A stretch of 64,000 nt of DNA from Mycobacterium kyogaense (GTDB taxonomy: Bacteria; Actinomycetota; Actinomycetes; Mycobacteriales; Mycobacteriaceae), in the NCBI RefSeq assembly GCF_003254575.1, contig NZ_QJUA01000017.1, positions 38,118 to 102,117 on the forward strand, read 5' to 3'. The translations under genes were made by a program, and so were the position numbers. Of the stretch, positions 15,403 to 24,674 are shown one piece after another. Each line of letters begins with the position of its first letter. Positions within the stretch are counted from its first letter, which is position 1. The notes under the pieces were generated by a model, which worked only from the letters and a program-made list of their open reading frames with translations, was not told the origin of the DNA and did no database searches.

Positions 15403-16816
15403 TCACCTCGCGGAGCATCTGTCCGCCCGCACCCTGTTGGGCCGGCGCACCCTGTTCCGCACCGGACTGGCCGCCGTTCCGGTCGTCGCCGCTGTGGCCT
15501 GCTGGCCGCACGTGATCCTGCCGGCCGTGACCGCGTTGGCGGCTCTGCTGTACCTGGTGTCGAGCCTGGATCGAAACCTGCTGCTGCTCAGAGGTCTTCA
15601 TGCCTCGGCGCTGATCCGCATCGACGCCGACGAGGCGTTGGCGATCCCAGACGACGACCTGCCCGTCTACACCGTGCTGCTTCCGGTCTACGACGAACCC
15701 TCGATCGTGTCCAACCTGATCAACGGTGTCGGCAAGCTCGACTACCCGGCAGACAAACTCGAGATCCTGCTCCTCGTCGAAGAAGACGACATCGCCACCC
15801 AGACGGCGCTACTGGATGCGGACCTGACCTCCGTGCGCGTCGTGATCGTCCCGCACAGCCAACCCAAGACGAAGCCCAAGGCCTGCAACTACGGCATGTC
15901 CCTGCCTGATCTGCGGGGTGAGCTGCTCACCATCTACGACGCCGAGGACATTCCCGATCCGCTGCAATTACGCCGTGCCGCAGCCGCTTTCCGGCAGCTG
16001 CCCGCCGACATCGGATGCCTGCAGGCCCGACTGGGCTACTTCAACGAACGGCAGAACCTGCTCACCCGGTTCTTCTCGCTCGAGTACGACCAATGGTTCG
16101 GCGTGGTGCTGCCCGCCGTCGAGCAGGCACGGTGTGTGGTGCCACTGGGCGGGACCTCGAACCACATGCGCGTCTCGGTCTGGCGCGAAATCGGCGGCTG
16201 GGACGAATTCAACGTCACCGAGGACGCTGATCTCGGGGTGCGGCTCGCCCGGCATGGCTACCGGACGCTGATCCTGGACTCGATCACGTTGGAAGAGGCC
16301 AACTCCGACGTGGTCAACTGGATACGCCAACGCTCCCGCTGGTACAAGGGCTACCTGCAGACCATGCTCGTGGCTCTGCGCGATCCCGTCGGGCTTCATC
16401 GCACGATCGGGACCAAAGCCACGCTGCGCCTGATCAACATGACCGGTGGCGTCCCGCTGACCAGTGCGGTGAACATCGCGTTCTGGTTCGCGCTGCTGGT
16501 CTGGGTGCTGGGCCGGCCCCCGTTCATCGAGATGCTGTTTCCGCCGATGACCTACTACGTGTGCCTGACGTTGTTCATCATCGGCTCGCCGCTGTCGGTC
16601 TACTCCGGGGTGATCGTCACCCGAGCGCTCGGCAAACCGCATCTCGCCTGGGCCGCGCTGCTGACCCCGCTGTACTGGGTGCTGCAGTCGATCGCAGCGC
16701 TGAAAGCCATCTACCAGTTGGTGTTTCGGCCGTCCTTCTGGGAGAAGACGGTGCACGGACTCAGCCACCCGCTCGACACACCCACGACTGTCCCCACGGA
16801 AGGTTCCCCTCGATGA
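15395..16816 (+). CDS. Processive family 2 glycosyltransferase (BcsA/XagB/curdlan-synthase-like)
   Basis: The 473-residue membrane glycosyltransferase has two N-terminal helices (~23-55) and a cytosolic GT-A domain with YTVLLPVYDEPSIV, YDAED (residues 181-185), NVTED (Thr275-Glu276-Asp277) and QRSRW (312-316). Three or four C-terminal helices follow. These D, DxD, TED and QxxRW motifs define processive synthases such as cellulose and curdlan synthases, which use UDP-sugar and secrete the chain through their own channel. No PilZ domain is present, so direct cyclic-di-GMP activation in the BcsA manner is not expected. It starts GTG overlapping the previous stop and is coupled to the BcsB-like gene by ATGA. 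Confidence 0.92.
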   Translation: MSDHLAEHLSARTLLGRRTLFRTGLAAVPVVAAVACWPHVILPAVTALAALLYLVSSLDRNLLLLRGLHASALIRIDADEALAIPDDDLPVYTVLLPVYDEPSIVSNLINGVGKLDYPADKLEILLLVEEDDIATQTALLDADLTSVRVVIVPHSQPKTKPKACNYGMSLPDLRGELLTIYDAEDIPDPLQLRRAAAAFRQLPADIGCLQARLGYFNERQNLLTRFFSLEYDQWFGVVLPAVEQARCVVPLGGTSNHMRVSVWREIGGWDEFNVTEDADLGVRLARHGYRTLILDSITLEEANSDVVNWIRQRSRWYKGYLQTMLVALRDPVGLHRTIGTKATLRLINMTGGVPLTSAVNIAFWFALLVWVLGRPPFIEMLFPPMTYYVCLTLFIIGSPLSVYSGVIVTRALGKPHLAWAALLTPLYWVLQSIAALKAIYQLVFRPSFWEKTVHGLSHPLDTPTTVPTEGSPR

Positions 16817-18771
16817 CGCTCCCGCTTTCCCGACGCCTCCCCCGCCTGGTCACCGCGTTGGCCGTGACCGCCAGTCTGGCCGTCCTGCCCGGCGTCTCGC
16901 CCGCCGCAGCCGAACCGTACGTGGAAGCGGTGGCGGGTCCGTCGGTGACGCCGGCGATCGGTTGGGCGCAGCTGGGGCTCTCCGATCGGATGGACATCAT
17001 CGGCGCGAACCTGCCTGCAGACGTCAGCGTTCCGGTGCCCAACGGGGTGACCCCGACTCTGTTGACCGGTGAGGTCGGCTCCATCGTCAACGTCACCAAC
17101 GGCCGCGTCGACGTCATCGACGGCCGCGGTGTCGTGCTGGGGGTGATCCCACTGCCCGCCGGCGCCATCAGTGTCCCGTTCACGATCGACACCTCAGCCG
17201 CCCAGGTGATCGACGGGCGAACGAGACTCAGCTTCGTCGTCCGCGACACCGGACCCGCCGCGACGACGTGCACGCAGCCCCCCGCGGTGACGCTGAGCCG
17301 TCTGGCCACCACCTTCTCCGGACCCGCGCCCGACCCCACCACTGTCGCCGGCTTCCTTCCCGGTTACCTCGACCACGTAGTGATCCGCGTCGACCCCGCC
17401 CCCTCGCCTGCCGTCGCCCAGGCCGCACTGGATCTGGTCGCCAAGCTCACCCGGCTCTACCGGCCGATGCCGGTCCGCGTCGACGTGAGCACCGGCGCAG
17501 AGCCCGGTGTGGTCTCGCTGCAGTCACTCTCGGGCACCACCCGCGTGATCGACATCCGCGACGGCGGCCGTCCCGGCATCACGGTGGAGAACCCCGGCAC
17601 CCCTGCTGCCGTCCTCGCGATCACCGGCACCGGGGAGCAGCTCGCCACGCAGGTCGGGTTGTTCACCGACCGGCGACTCGGCCTGGCGCAGGGGAACTCG
17701 GCGACGCTGGTGTCGAGCCGGGAGGCCTCCGACGTGTCCTCGACCATGAAGACGTTCGGTCAGCTCGGCATCTCGGCCCAGGCTTCGGTGGTCGGAACCA
17801 CCACGCTCTACACCGGTTTCGACGCCGCCGCGTTCGGTGTCGGCGCGATCAACGGGGCCGCGGTGCATCTGAAAGCCCATTACACCCCGGTCGTCGGCGG
17901 CGAAGGATCGGTGCTGGTGCGTTCGGGAGACACCGTGCTCGCCGCCCACAGTCTCGACGGCTCCGGCACCCTCGACATCACCGGTGACATCCCGGCCGAA
18001 TCGATCACCTCCAATGTGGGCCTGGCCGTGGAACTGCGCTACATCCCCCGCCAGGACTGCCCGCCGCTGAGCGATCGTGTGACGTTCTCGATCGATCCGC
18101 AGTCCACGGTGACGGTGCGGCCCGGCGCGGGTAACCGCGGCGGCTTCGCGGCCCTGCCGATGGCGTTCACACCCGACTTCGACGTCGCGATCGACAGCCC
18201 CGAGCACCTGCGCTACGCCGCCGCCGCTCTGAACCTCATCGCCCAGCAGACGCAGATCACGTTGCGGCCCAGAGTGACCGAACTGTCCGATGCGGCGTCC
18301 TCCGGCTCGAGCACACTCGTGGTGAGCGGTGGGCGCGGGCTGGCCGACGCGGGGATGCATCCACCGCTGCTGCCCGGCGCAGCCGACACCGTGGACGTCG
18401 GCAGCGCCCCGTCGTCGGCGGCCACCACGCTGGTCGACCTCCACGCACCGCTGGGCATGGTCCAGGCGTTCACCGACAGCGGCCGAGCGGTGGTCGCGGT
18501 CACCGGCACCGGTGACTGGACGCTGGTCGACGCCACGCTCGATCATGTCCGCGGCCTGCCGAATCGGTGGGGATCGCTCACCGGCGACGTCGTCGCCACC
18601 GGCATCGCCGGCGAGACGGTGACTCTGTCGGTCAGCGAGGGTGATTCGATGCCCCACCAGCCCGCACCGGGCGTGGGATGGCAGTGGTGGGCCTGGGCGA
18701 GCATCGCCGCCGTCGGCGCCGCCGCCGTGGCCGCCGGGGCGACAGTGCTGATCCGCCGCCGCCGCGCGTGA
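16813..18771 (+). CDS. BcsB-like exported, membrane-anchored polysaccharide synthase subunit
   Basis: The 652-residue protein has a signal peptide (basic start, hydrophobic stretch, SPAAAEP cleavage site near residue 34). The external part is a long beta-rich region, and the C-terminus is a single helix (WAWASIAAVGAAAVAAGATV) followed by RRRRA. The layout of signal peptide, two repeats of carbohydrate-binding-like and ferredoxin-like modules, and a tail anchor fits BcsB. Two segments with Cys followed by Pro-rich turns (TTCTQPP near 155, RQDCPPLS near 417) sit at equivalent positions of the repeats. It sits directly after the GT2 synthase, as bcsB follows bcsA. Sequence identity to enterobacterial BcsB looks low. 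Confidence 0.82.
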   Translation: MTLPLSRRLPRLVTALAVTASLAVLPGVSPAAAEPYVEAVAGPSVTPAIGWAQLGLSDRMDIIGANLPADVSVPVPNGVTPTLLTGEVGSIVNVTNGRVDVIDGRGVVLGVIPLPAGAISVPFTIDTSAAQVIDGRTRLSFVVRDTGPAATTCTQPPAVTLSRLATTFSGPAPDPTTVAGFLPGYLDHVVIRVDPAPSPAVAQAALDLVAKLTRLYRPMPVRVDVSTGAEPGVVSLQSLSGTTRVIDIRDGGRPGITVENPGTPAAVLAITGTGEQLATQVGLFTDRRLGLAQGNSATLVSSREASDVSSTMKTFGQLGISAQASVVGTTTLYTGFDAAAFGVGAINGAAVHLKAHYTPVVGGEGSVLVRSGDTVLAAHSLDGSGTLDITGDIPAESITSNVGLAVELRYIPRQDCPPLSDRVTFSIDPQSTVTVRPGAGNRGGFAALPMAFTPDFDVAIDSPEHLRYAAAALNLIAQQTQITLRPRVTELSDAASSGSSTLVVSGGRGLADAGMHPPLLPGAADTVDVGSAPSSAATTLVDLHAPLGMVQAFTDSGRAVVAVTGTGDWTLVDATLDHVRGLPNRWGSLTGDVVATGIAGETVTLSVSEGDSMPHQPAPGVGWQWWAWASIAAVGAAAVAAGATVLIRRRRA

Positions 18772-20423
18772 CCCCGTCACGCCGGTGGCCCGGCGTCGCG
18801 CTCTTCGGCGCGCTCTGCCTCCTCTACACCGTCGTCGGTTCGGTTCTGGTGTTGCGGTACAACATCTTCGAGCCCGACGCCCCGAACCGGGTGGCCAACG
18901 CCGGCTTCGCCCTGCAGTCCCGGCACCCCCACCTGTCGGCCATCGGCTTCGTGTGGAATCCGCTGCCCAGCCTGGTGGAGCTCCCGCTGGTGTGGCTGAG
19001 CCAGTGGCCCGGACTGTCCGCGCTGAAACACGCGGGGCTCGCGGGGGTGATCCAGAGCGCGCTCTTCATGTCCGGCGCGGCACTGATGGTTCGCCGGATC
19101 GCCTTCGACGCCGGGGTTTCCGCGCTCCTGCGTCGCGTCGCCACGGCCGGCTTCGCACTGCACCCGATGATCGTGATCTACGGCGCCTCGGGGTTGAGCG
19201 AGGCGGCGCAGATGTTCTGCCTGCTGTGGTGCGTGCGCTACCTGATGCGCTGGTGCACCAGCCGGTGGGTGGGCGATCTCGGCTGGGCCGGAATCGCCTT
19301 GGGGGTCGGCTATCTCGCGCGCTACGAGGTGATCCCGGCGGCCGCGGCGGCGGTCGGCCTCGTCGCCGTGATGACGTGGCGGCGGGCCCCCCGTGAGGTC
19401 CGCTGGTCGGCCGCCGCGGCCGACGTCGTGATCGTCGCCTTCCCCGTCGTGACAGCGTTCTTCGTGTGGGCGATCACCGGCTGGATCATCAACGACGAGT
19501 TCTTCGCCACGCTGTCCTCGCAGTACGGCAACGCCAGCCAGGTCGCGGGCCGGCTCGCCCGCGGCACGGCCGACGCCGGGGCGCAGTGGTCGGTGGTCGC
19601 ATCCCGGCTGTTCGGGATGCAACCGCTGGTCGGCGTCGCCGTCGCGGTGGCCGTGGTGGTCGCCGTGGCGCGCAAGCGTGCCGCACCGCTGGTACCGGTC
19701 GTCGTGTTCGGCGCCACACTGGCCTTCGCCGCAGTCGCACAACATGATTCACTGACGTTCGGCTGGTTCCGGTTCTATCTGTTGGCGATCCCGATGGTGA
19801 TCTGTGTCGGGCTGTCGTGCTGGCAGAAGCAAACCGCTGTCCGGGTGACGGCTGCCGCGCTGGTGAGCGCCTCGGTGGTGGTGGCGATTCCCGTGACCAC
19901 GCCGTTGATCGTGGACCAGGACATCGCCTACGGCCAACTCGAGGCGGGCTTCGCATCGCTTCTCGACCCGCAAGCCCATCCCCCGGGTGAAGATCCGGCT
20001 CGGCGCCGGCTGCTCAGCGAGAGACGCCTCGCCCAGTGGTTCGACAGCAAGGACCTTCCGGACGGGTCGGTGTTGATGGACACGTTCCTCACCTGGGGGA
20101 TCTGGCTGTCCTCCGAACATCCCGAACAGTTCGTGATCACCAGTGACTACGACTTCGTCGCTGCCCTGAACCGGCCGTGGGACTTCGGGATTCGCTACAT
20201 CGTCGCCACCAATCCGGGGCGGAACGTGCCGGATGCGCTGAACCGCCGCTACCCGTCGCTCTGGGACGACGGCGCCGGTGTCGCCGCACTCGGGTACACC
20301 ACCGACGGACCGACATCCGACGAGATGTTCCGGGTGTACCGAACCACGGGACGGCCGGTCTCGCAGAATCAGCTCGAGGTCATGTCGACCGGCACGCTCA
20401 CGGTGGCCACCAGGCCCAGGTGA
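18768..20423 (+). CDS. GT-C-like multi-pass membrane protein, last gene of the exopolysaccharide-type operon
   Basis: The 551-residue protein has about nine or ten membrane helices and an outward C-terminal soluble part. The layout, with an early loop FEPDAPNRVANAGFAL and RVYRTTGRP at the end, resembles lipid-linked-sugar glycosyltransferases of the GT-C superfamily (GT39/GT83). The acidic residues of the first loop (EPDAPNR) could be catalytic. Sugar donor and acceptor are unknown. GTG at 18768 overlaps the previous stop codon (GTGA). Its 3' end overlaps the convergent phosphatase-fold gene by 55 bases. Assignment to GT-C is by layout and context, not by a decisive motif. Confidence 0.75.
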   Translation: MTPSRRWPGVALFGALCLLYTVVGSVLVLRYNIFEPDAPNRVANAGFALQSRHPHLSAIGFVWNPLPSLVELPLVWLSQWPGLSALKHAGLAGVIQSALFMSGAALMVRRIAFDAGVSALLRRVATAGFALHPMIVIYGASGLSEAAQMFCLLWCVRYLMRWCTSRWVGDLGWAGIALGVGYLARYEVIPAAAAAVGLVAVMTWRRAPREVRWSAAAADVVIVAFPVVTAFFVWAITGWIINDEFFATLSSQYGNASQVAGRLARGTADAGAQWSVVASRLFGMQPLVGVAVAVAVVVAVARKRAAPLVPVVVFGATLAFAAVAQHDSLTFGWFRFYLLAIPMVICVGLSCWQKQTAVRVTAAALVSASVVVAIPVTTPLIVDQDIAYGQLEAGFASLLDPQAHPPGEDPARRRLLSERRLAQWFDSKDLPDGSVLMDTFLTWGIWLSSEHPEQFVITSDYDFVAALNRPWDFGIRYIVATNPGRNVPDALNRRYPSLWDDGAGVAALGYTTDGPTSDEMFRVYRTTGRPVSQNQLEVMSTGTLTVATRPR

Positions 20424-21334
20424 TCGGTGCCGGCCACGTCCACCGTCGCCACCGACACCGCATCGGCGTTCTTGGTCAGGATGTGGTCTATGCCGAGAAG
20501 AGCTGGTACGACGCGGTTCTGGGGGTAGGTACGCAGCAGCCCACCTCCGGCAACGGCGTTCGCGTACCCACCGGTGAGCAACGCCCGGAACGGCGCCATG
20601 TCCGCGGTCGCGTTGTAGTCACCGGCGACGATCACGGCGCCGGCCCCGGCCGTGCGACCGATTTCGGACAGCGTGTCGGGCAGCCGAGCGATGTCACCGC
20701 GCCAGTGGCTGATGTCCTGCGGCCAGGGCGCGGCCAGATGCACCGACAGCACGGTCGCGTCGACGGCCACGCCGGGAATGCGCACGCGGGTACCGATCAT
20801 CGGCAACGAATACCCGTCGATACGACCGGAGTTCACGATCGGGTAGCGGCTCCAGACACCGATGCCGGACGCCAACTGAGCGGGCGCGATCACCCGGTAG
20901 GGGAACGCGACGTCCATGCCCGCGCTGGACAGCCCCGCGGCCGCCTGCGGCGTCATCTCCTGCACGGCGACGATGTCGGCCCGTTCACTCGCGAGCGCCG
21001 CGAATGCCCGCGGATCCGCTTCTCCCATGGCCAGATTGGTGGTGAGAACGCGGACGTCGACGTCCTGACGCTCGGGTGTCCCCGGTGCCTGGTACCGGGG
21101 CAGGTACACCACCACGGCGGCCGCGGTCAGCGCGGCAGCCAGAATGACGAGCAGCCAGCGTCGGCCGACGAGGAGCAGCACCGCGGCGACGGGTGCGGCG
21201 AGCAGTAGGTACGGCGCGGCCGCAGCAGCGATCAGCAGCGGCTGATTGGACAGCGGTAGATACCGGGCGGCCATGCCGGCCGCGGCGACGACGAGGCCGA
21301 GCACGCCCAGCACCGTCGCGAGGACACGGATCAT
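20369..21334 (-). CDS. Membrane-anchored endonuclease/exonuclease/phosphatase-fold protein
   Basis: The 321-residue protein has three N-terminal helices (about 3-25, 31-57, 60-82) and then an EEP domain: [21 protein letters not shown] with the metal-binding Glu, [25 protein letters not shown] and GTDHLGLV with the Asp-His pair. EEP enzymes cleave phosphodiester bonds in nucleic acids, phospholipids or phosphoinositides. With the domain outside the membrane, a lipid or sugar phosphate is more likely than DNA. The ATG overlaps the fgd1 stop (ATGA), so it is probably co-transcribed with fgd1. Confidence 0.88.
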   Translation of the reverse strand: MIRVLATVLGVLGLVVAAAGMAARYLPLSNQPLLIAAAAAPYLLLAAPVAAVLLLVGRRWLLVILAAALTAAAVVVYLPRYQAPGTPERQDVDVRVLTTNLAMGEADPRAFAALASERADIVAVQEMTPQAAAGLSSAGMDVAFPYRVIAPAQLASGIGVWSRYPIVNSGRIDGYSLPMIGTRVRIPGVAVDATVLSVHLAAPWPQDISHWRGDIARLPDTLSEIGRTAGAGAVIVAGDYNATADMAPFRALLTGGYANAVAGGGLLRTYPQNRVVPALLGIDHILTKNADAVSVATVDVAGTDHLGLVATVSVPVDMTSS

Positions 21335-22341
21335 CCCAGGCGGCGCAACCGCGGTTCGAGATCGCGCTGGAACAGTTCCAGGAAGCGCTTCTGATCGTGA
21401 CCCGGAGCGTGGAACACCAGATGGTTGAGACCCCAGCCCACGTAGTCCTTGACCTTCTCCACGGCCTCGTCGGGATCGGAGGCGACGATCCAGCGCTTGG
21501 CGACCTGCTCGATCGGCAGCGCGTCGGCGGCCTTCTCCATCTCCATCGGATCGTCGATGGAGTGCTTCTGCTCGGCAGTCAGCGACAGCGGCGCCCAGAA
21601 CCGGGTGTTCTCCAGCGCCAGTTCGGGATCCGTGTCGTAGGAGATCTTGATCTCGATCATCCGGTCGACGTCGTCGGGATTCTTGCCCGCGGCCTCCGCA
21701 CCTTCCCGCATGGCCGGGATCAGCTTGTCCTTGTACAGCTCCTCGCCCTTGCCGGACGTGCAGATGAAGCCGTCGCCGGCGCGGCCCGCGTACTTGGCCA
21801 CCTGAGGTCCGCCCGCGGCGATGTAGATCGGGATGCCGCCCTCAGGCACGTCGTAGATCGAGGCGCCCTTGGTCTTGTAGTACTCGCCGTCGAAGTCCAC
21901 GCGATCGCCCAGCCACAGCTCACGCATCAGCCGGACCGACTCACGCAGCCGGGCGTAGCGCTCCTTGAACTCCGGCCACTCCCCCTCGTAGCCGGTGGCG
22001 ATCTCGTTGAGCGCCTCGCCGGTGCCGACGCCGAGGAAGATCCTGTCGGGGTACAGGCAGCCCATTGTCGCGAACGCCTGGGCGATGACGGCCGGGTTGT
22101 AGCGGAACGTCGGGGTGAGCACGGAGGTGCCGAGCACGAGCCGCTTGGTGCGCTCACCGACGGCGGTCATCCAGGCCAGCGAGAAGGGGGCGTGCCCCCC
22201 TTCGTGGCGCCAGGGCTGGAAGTGGTCGCTGACGGTGGCGCTGTCCATGCCGTGCTCCTCGGCGAGCACCGCGAGTTCGACGAGTTCACGGGGCGCGAAC
22301 TGCTCCGCCGACGCCTTGTAGCCCAGTTTCAGTTCAGCCAT
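21331..22341 (-). CDS. fgd1: F420-dependent glucose-6-phosphate dehydrogenase
   Basis: The 336-residue protein (same length as M. tuberculosis Fgd1) starts [17 protein letters not shown]. It carries [16 protein letters not shown] with the F420-contacting residues, [30 protein letters not shown] and [12 protein letters not shown] with the phosphate-binding Lys. It oxidises glucose-6-phosphate to phosphogluconolactone and reduces coenzyme F420, feeding F420H2 to reductases, including those that activate nitroimidazole drugs. Nearly every segment agrees with the known mycobacterial enzyme. Confidence 0.98.
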   Translation of the reverse strand: MAELKLGYKASAEQFAPRELVELAVLAEEHGMDSATVSDHFQPWRHEGGHAPFSLAWMTAVGERTKRLVLGTSVLTPTFRYNPAVIAQAFATMGCLYPDRIFLGVGTGEALNEIATGYEGEWPEFKERYARLRESVRLMRELWLGDRVDFDGEYYKTKGASIYDVPEGGIPIYIAAGGPQVAKYAGRAGDGFICTSGKGEELYKDKLIPAMREGAEAAGKNPDDVDRMIEIKISYDTDPELALENTRFWAPLSLTAEQKHSIDDPMEMEKAADALPIEQVAKRWIVASDPDEAVEKVKDYVGWGLNHLVFHAPGHDQKRFLELFQRDLEPRLRRLG

Positions 22342-22364
22342 GACTATGTTTCTACACTCGCGTC
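22342..22364. promoter_or_regulatory. 23-base divergent promoter region between fgd1 and the metallo-hydrolase gene
   Basis: Only 23 bases separate the two start codons. On the plus strand TACACT (22353-22358) lies 6 bases before the ATG at 22365; on the minus strand TAGAAA lies 7 bases before the fgd1 ATG. Both look like -10 boxes of leaderless transcripts, so each -35 region must lie inside the neighbouring gene. Inference from spacing only. Confidence 0.4.
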
Positions 22365-23102
22365 ATGAGCTTGGCTGTCGCGGCCATCACCGACCGCGTG
22401 CACTTCGCACACACGGATCTCGTGAACTGGGCGCTGGTCGCAGCGGACGGCGGGGTGATCCTGATCGACGCGGGGTATCCCGGTGACCGCGACGAGGTTC
22501 TCGCGTCCCTGTCCGGCCTGGGTTTCGGCCCGTCCGATGTGCGCGCGATCCTGCTGACGCATGCCCATGTCGATCACCTCGGCTCGGCGATCTGGTTCGC
22601 TCGCGAGCACGGCACGCCGGTGTACTGCCACAGCGCCGAGGTGGGGCACGTTCGGCGCGACTACCTCGAGCAGGCGTCGCCGCGCGACGTCATCGCCCGC
22701 GCCTGGCGGCCGTCGTACCTGCTGTGGTCGTTGGCGCTGGTGCGCAACGGGGGCCTCACTCACGAGGGCATCCCGACGGCGCAACCGCTGACCGACGAGG
22801 TGGCGGCCGGACTGCCGGGGGCGCCGCAGATCATCGCGACGCCAGGGCACACGGGCGGGCACTGCTCGTATCTGGTCGACGGCGTACTGGTCAGTGGCGA
22901 CGCGTTGATCACCGATCACCCGGTGGCGCCGCGCTCCGGCCCGCAGCTGCTGCCGTCGCTGTTCAACCACGATGAGGCGGCCTGCCGGCGCAGCCTCGAT
23001 GTCCTCGCCGAGGTGGAGGCCGAGGTGATGCTGCCGGGCCACGGGCCGGTGTGGCGGGGTCCGGTGGCGGAGGCGGCTTATGCCGCCACGGCGAAGCCGT
23101 GA
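22365..23102 (+). CDS. Metallo-beta-lactamase-fold hydrolase
   Basis: The 245-residue protein has the zinc-binding motif LLTHAHVDHLGS near residue 65 (HxHxDH), a later PGHTGGHCSYLV with the third His ligand, SGDALITDHP with the bridging Asp, and LPGHGPVW with the last His. This glyoxalase-II-like set lacks a signal peptide, so an intracellular thioester or ester hydrolase is more likely than an antibiotic-degrading enzyme. It is divergent from fgd1, as in M. tuberculosis Rv0406c. Substrate unknown. Confidence 0.93.
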   Translation: MSLAVAAITDRVHFAHTDLVNWALVAADGGVILIDAGYPGDRDEVLASLSGLGFGPSDVRAILLTHAHVDHLGSAIWFAREHGTPVYCHSAEVGHVRRDYLEQASPRDVIARAWRPSYLLWSLALVRNGGLTHEGIPTAQPLTDEVAAGLPGAPQIIATPGHTGGHCSYLVDGVLVSGDALITDHPVAPRSGPQLLPSLFNHDEAACRRSLDVLAEVEAEVMLPGHGPVWRGPVAEAAYAATAKP

Positions 23103-23103
23103 A

Positions 23104-23394
23104 TCAAACCAGCGTGTCGTAGCCCAGCAGGAAGATCGCGGTCAGGGCCAGGCCGCAGGCGAGGACGATCGCAGGCATCAGGATCATGGTGTCGAGTTCG
23201 TCGTCGTTGAGCACGTCGTCGTCGAAGCGGCCGAACAGGACCCGCGCGATGCCGGTGCGCCGGAACACGCGCACCATCCGCTGGACACCCACGGAGTGCC
23301 GACGGCGCCCGACGAAGACCCGGGAGAGCCCGCCGAAAACGAACGTCAGCGCAGCAGCGGCCAGCATCAGCCAGCCCACGGTCGCCTGCGACAC
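23104..23394 (-). CDS. Small two-helix membrane protein
   Basis: The 96-residue protein has one helix at about 7-25 (GWLMLAAAALTFVFGGLS), a basic loop with RVFVGRRRHSVG and an acidic stretch (FDDDVLNDDELDT), then a second helix at about 70-90. Not recognised. It converges on the metallo-hydrolase gene with one base between stop codons. Typical GC3 and both strong hydrophobic segments support a real gene. Confidence 0.68.
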   Translation of the reverse strand: MSQATVGWLMLAAAALTFVFGGLSRVFVGRRRHSVGVQRMVRVFRRTGIARVLFGRFDDDVLNDDELDTMILMPAIVLACGLALTAIFLLGYDTLV

Positions 23395-23417
23395 AGCGGC
23401 AAGCCTATAGGCCCGCG

Positions 23418-24320
23418 CTAGGTGAGGGCTTTGAGAAAGGCCACCGAATACGTCTCACCGTCATACGGCAGCGGCTCGTCGAGCCGTGTGTACCCCATCG
23501 ACTCATAGAGCGCTTCTGCCTCGGGCTGGCGGTCGCCGGTGGTGAGGTAGACGCGGGTGTAACCGCGTGCCGCGATGGCAGATTCGAGCTGTTTCACCAA
23601 CGTTTTGGCGTGGCCGCGACGGCGATGGCGGCTGTCGGTCCAGATGCGTTTGAGTTCGGCGGTGGTGTCGTCGAAGCGCCGGAACGCTCCGCCGGTCACC
23701 GGCCGTCCGTCGAGCAGTCCGATCAGCAGACCGCCGGAGGGCGGATCGAACTCGGCGGCCGGGTAGCCGCGCAGCCACGCGTGCACTCGATCGCGTTGCC
23801 CGCCGTAGCGATCGGCGTACTCGACGGCCAGCTCATCGATGAGCGGGACGGCTAGCGGATCGTCCTGACCGACGGCGACGAAGCGGAGGCGCTGCGTCAG
23901 GAGCTGCTGGAGTTGGTCGGCGCTCACGGACCAGCCGTGGTCGTGGTCGTCGACCGCCTCGGCAGGCAGCAGCGTGTGCTCGATCGACATCAGGGTCTCC
24001 TGGTCGCCGTGGGGTTCGAAAGTGACGTCGACGACGCTGGCGGCGCTCGGGTCGGCCCAGCCCGAGTGGCTCCAGGTGAATCGCAGGTGGCCGGGCCGGT
24101 CGACGACGAGGAACTGGCCGGAGATCAGGACGGAGCGGCCGCAGTCGTCGATGTCGAAGCGCACGCGGCCGCCGACATGGGGTTCGACGGTGACGGCGAC
24201 ACAGCGCGTCGGGCGCGGACACATCCAGTCCATCAGGGCGTCGGGGTCCAGCCATTCGGCGAAGACGGCGTCGGGAGGTGCAGGCATCACGCGGCGGATG
24301 CGCACGACGGGTCGGGTCAT
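23418..24320 (-). CDS. SRPBCC (AHSA1-type) and GNAT acetyltransferase fusion
   Basis: The 300-residue protein joins two domains. Residues 1-145 are an AHSA1/SRPBCC fold: VRIRRVMPAPPDAVFAEWLDPDALMDWM, GGRVRFDI and TLMSIEHTLLP. Residues 155-300 are a GNAT acetyltransferase with LKRIWTDSRHRRRGHAKTL, the acetyl-CoA pyrophosphate loop RxxGxA-like, and LYESMGYTRLDEP at the end. AHSA1-like proteins often follow an ArsR repressor, as here (ATGA overlap with the upstream arsR-type gene). The fused acetyltransferase is unusual. Together this suggests detoxification of a small hydrophobic compound, but the substrate is unknown. Confidence 0.85.
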   Translation of the reverse strand: MTRPVVRIRRVMPAPPDAVFAEWLDPDALMDWMCPRPTRCVAVTVEPHVGGRVRFDIDDCGRSVLISGQFLVVDRPGHLRFTWSHSGWADPSAASVVDVTFEPHGDQETLMSIEHTLLPAEAVDDHDHGWSVSADQLQQLLTQRLRFVAVGQDDPLAVPLIDELAVEYADRYGGQRDRVHAWLRGYPAAEFDPPSGGLLIGLLDGRPVTGGAFRRFDDTTAELKRIWTDSRHRRRGHAKTLVKQLESAIAARGYTRVYLTTGDRQPEAEALYESMGYTRLDEPLPYDGETYSVAFLKALT

Positions 24321-24640
24321 CGACTCTTCGAGCGGAGTCGTCGGGCGAGGGCGTCAGCGCGGTCGGACCAGAACTCGGTCTGCTCGTCGATCCACTGCTG
24401 GGCCGGAGAGAGCCCGCCGGGGTCCAGCGAAAGCCAGTGTTCGCGACCGCGGATCTCACGACGGACGAGGCCGGCGGCCTCGAGGACCGCGACGTGCCGG
24501 GAGACGCCGGCGAAGCTCATCGGTAGCGGCGCAGCCAGGTCGGTGATGCGGGCGTCGCCGGTACGCAGGGTTTCGAGGAGCCGCCGTCGCGTCGGATCGG
24601 CGAGGGCGGCATAGGCGCGATCGAGAAGATCTTCAACCAT
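24317..24640 (-). CDS. ArsR-family transcriptional repressor
   Basis: The 107-residue winged-helix protein begins MVEDLLDRAYAALADPTRRRLLETL, followed by ITDLAAPLPMSFAGVSRHVAVLEAAGLV (recognition helix) and REIRGREHWLSLDP (wing). No metal-binding Cys cluster is present, so a non-metal signal or pure autoregulation is likely. Start ATG at 24640; longer forms would run through the operator. It is the first gene of a two-gene unit with the SRPBCC-GNAT fusion. Confidence 0.9.
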   Translation of the reverse strand: MVEDLLDRAYAALADPTRRRLLETLRTGDARITDLAAPLPMSFAGVSRHVAVLEAAGLVRREIRGREHWLSLDPGGLSPAQQWIDEQTEFWSDRADALARRLRSKSR

Positions 24641-24674
24641 TCTGTTGACTATAGCGGCGGCTGATGGTTCGCTG

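Noticed and set aside
14337..15515. Plus-strand frame of 392 residues
   Set aside because: Out-of-frame copy over the membrane-protein gene with Arg/Pro-rich nonsense composition.
15395..16816. Naming the GT2 gene bcsA
   Set aside because: No PilZ domain and different helix layout; polymer identity is unknown, so no symbol is given.
22365..23102. Calling the metallo-hydrolase a beta-lactamase
   Set aside because: No signal peptide and a glyoxalase-II-like motif set; antibiotic hydrolysis is unlikely.
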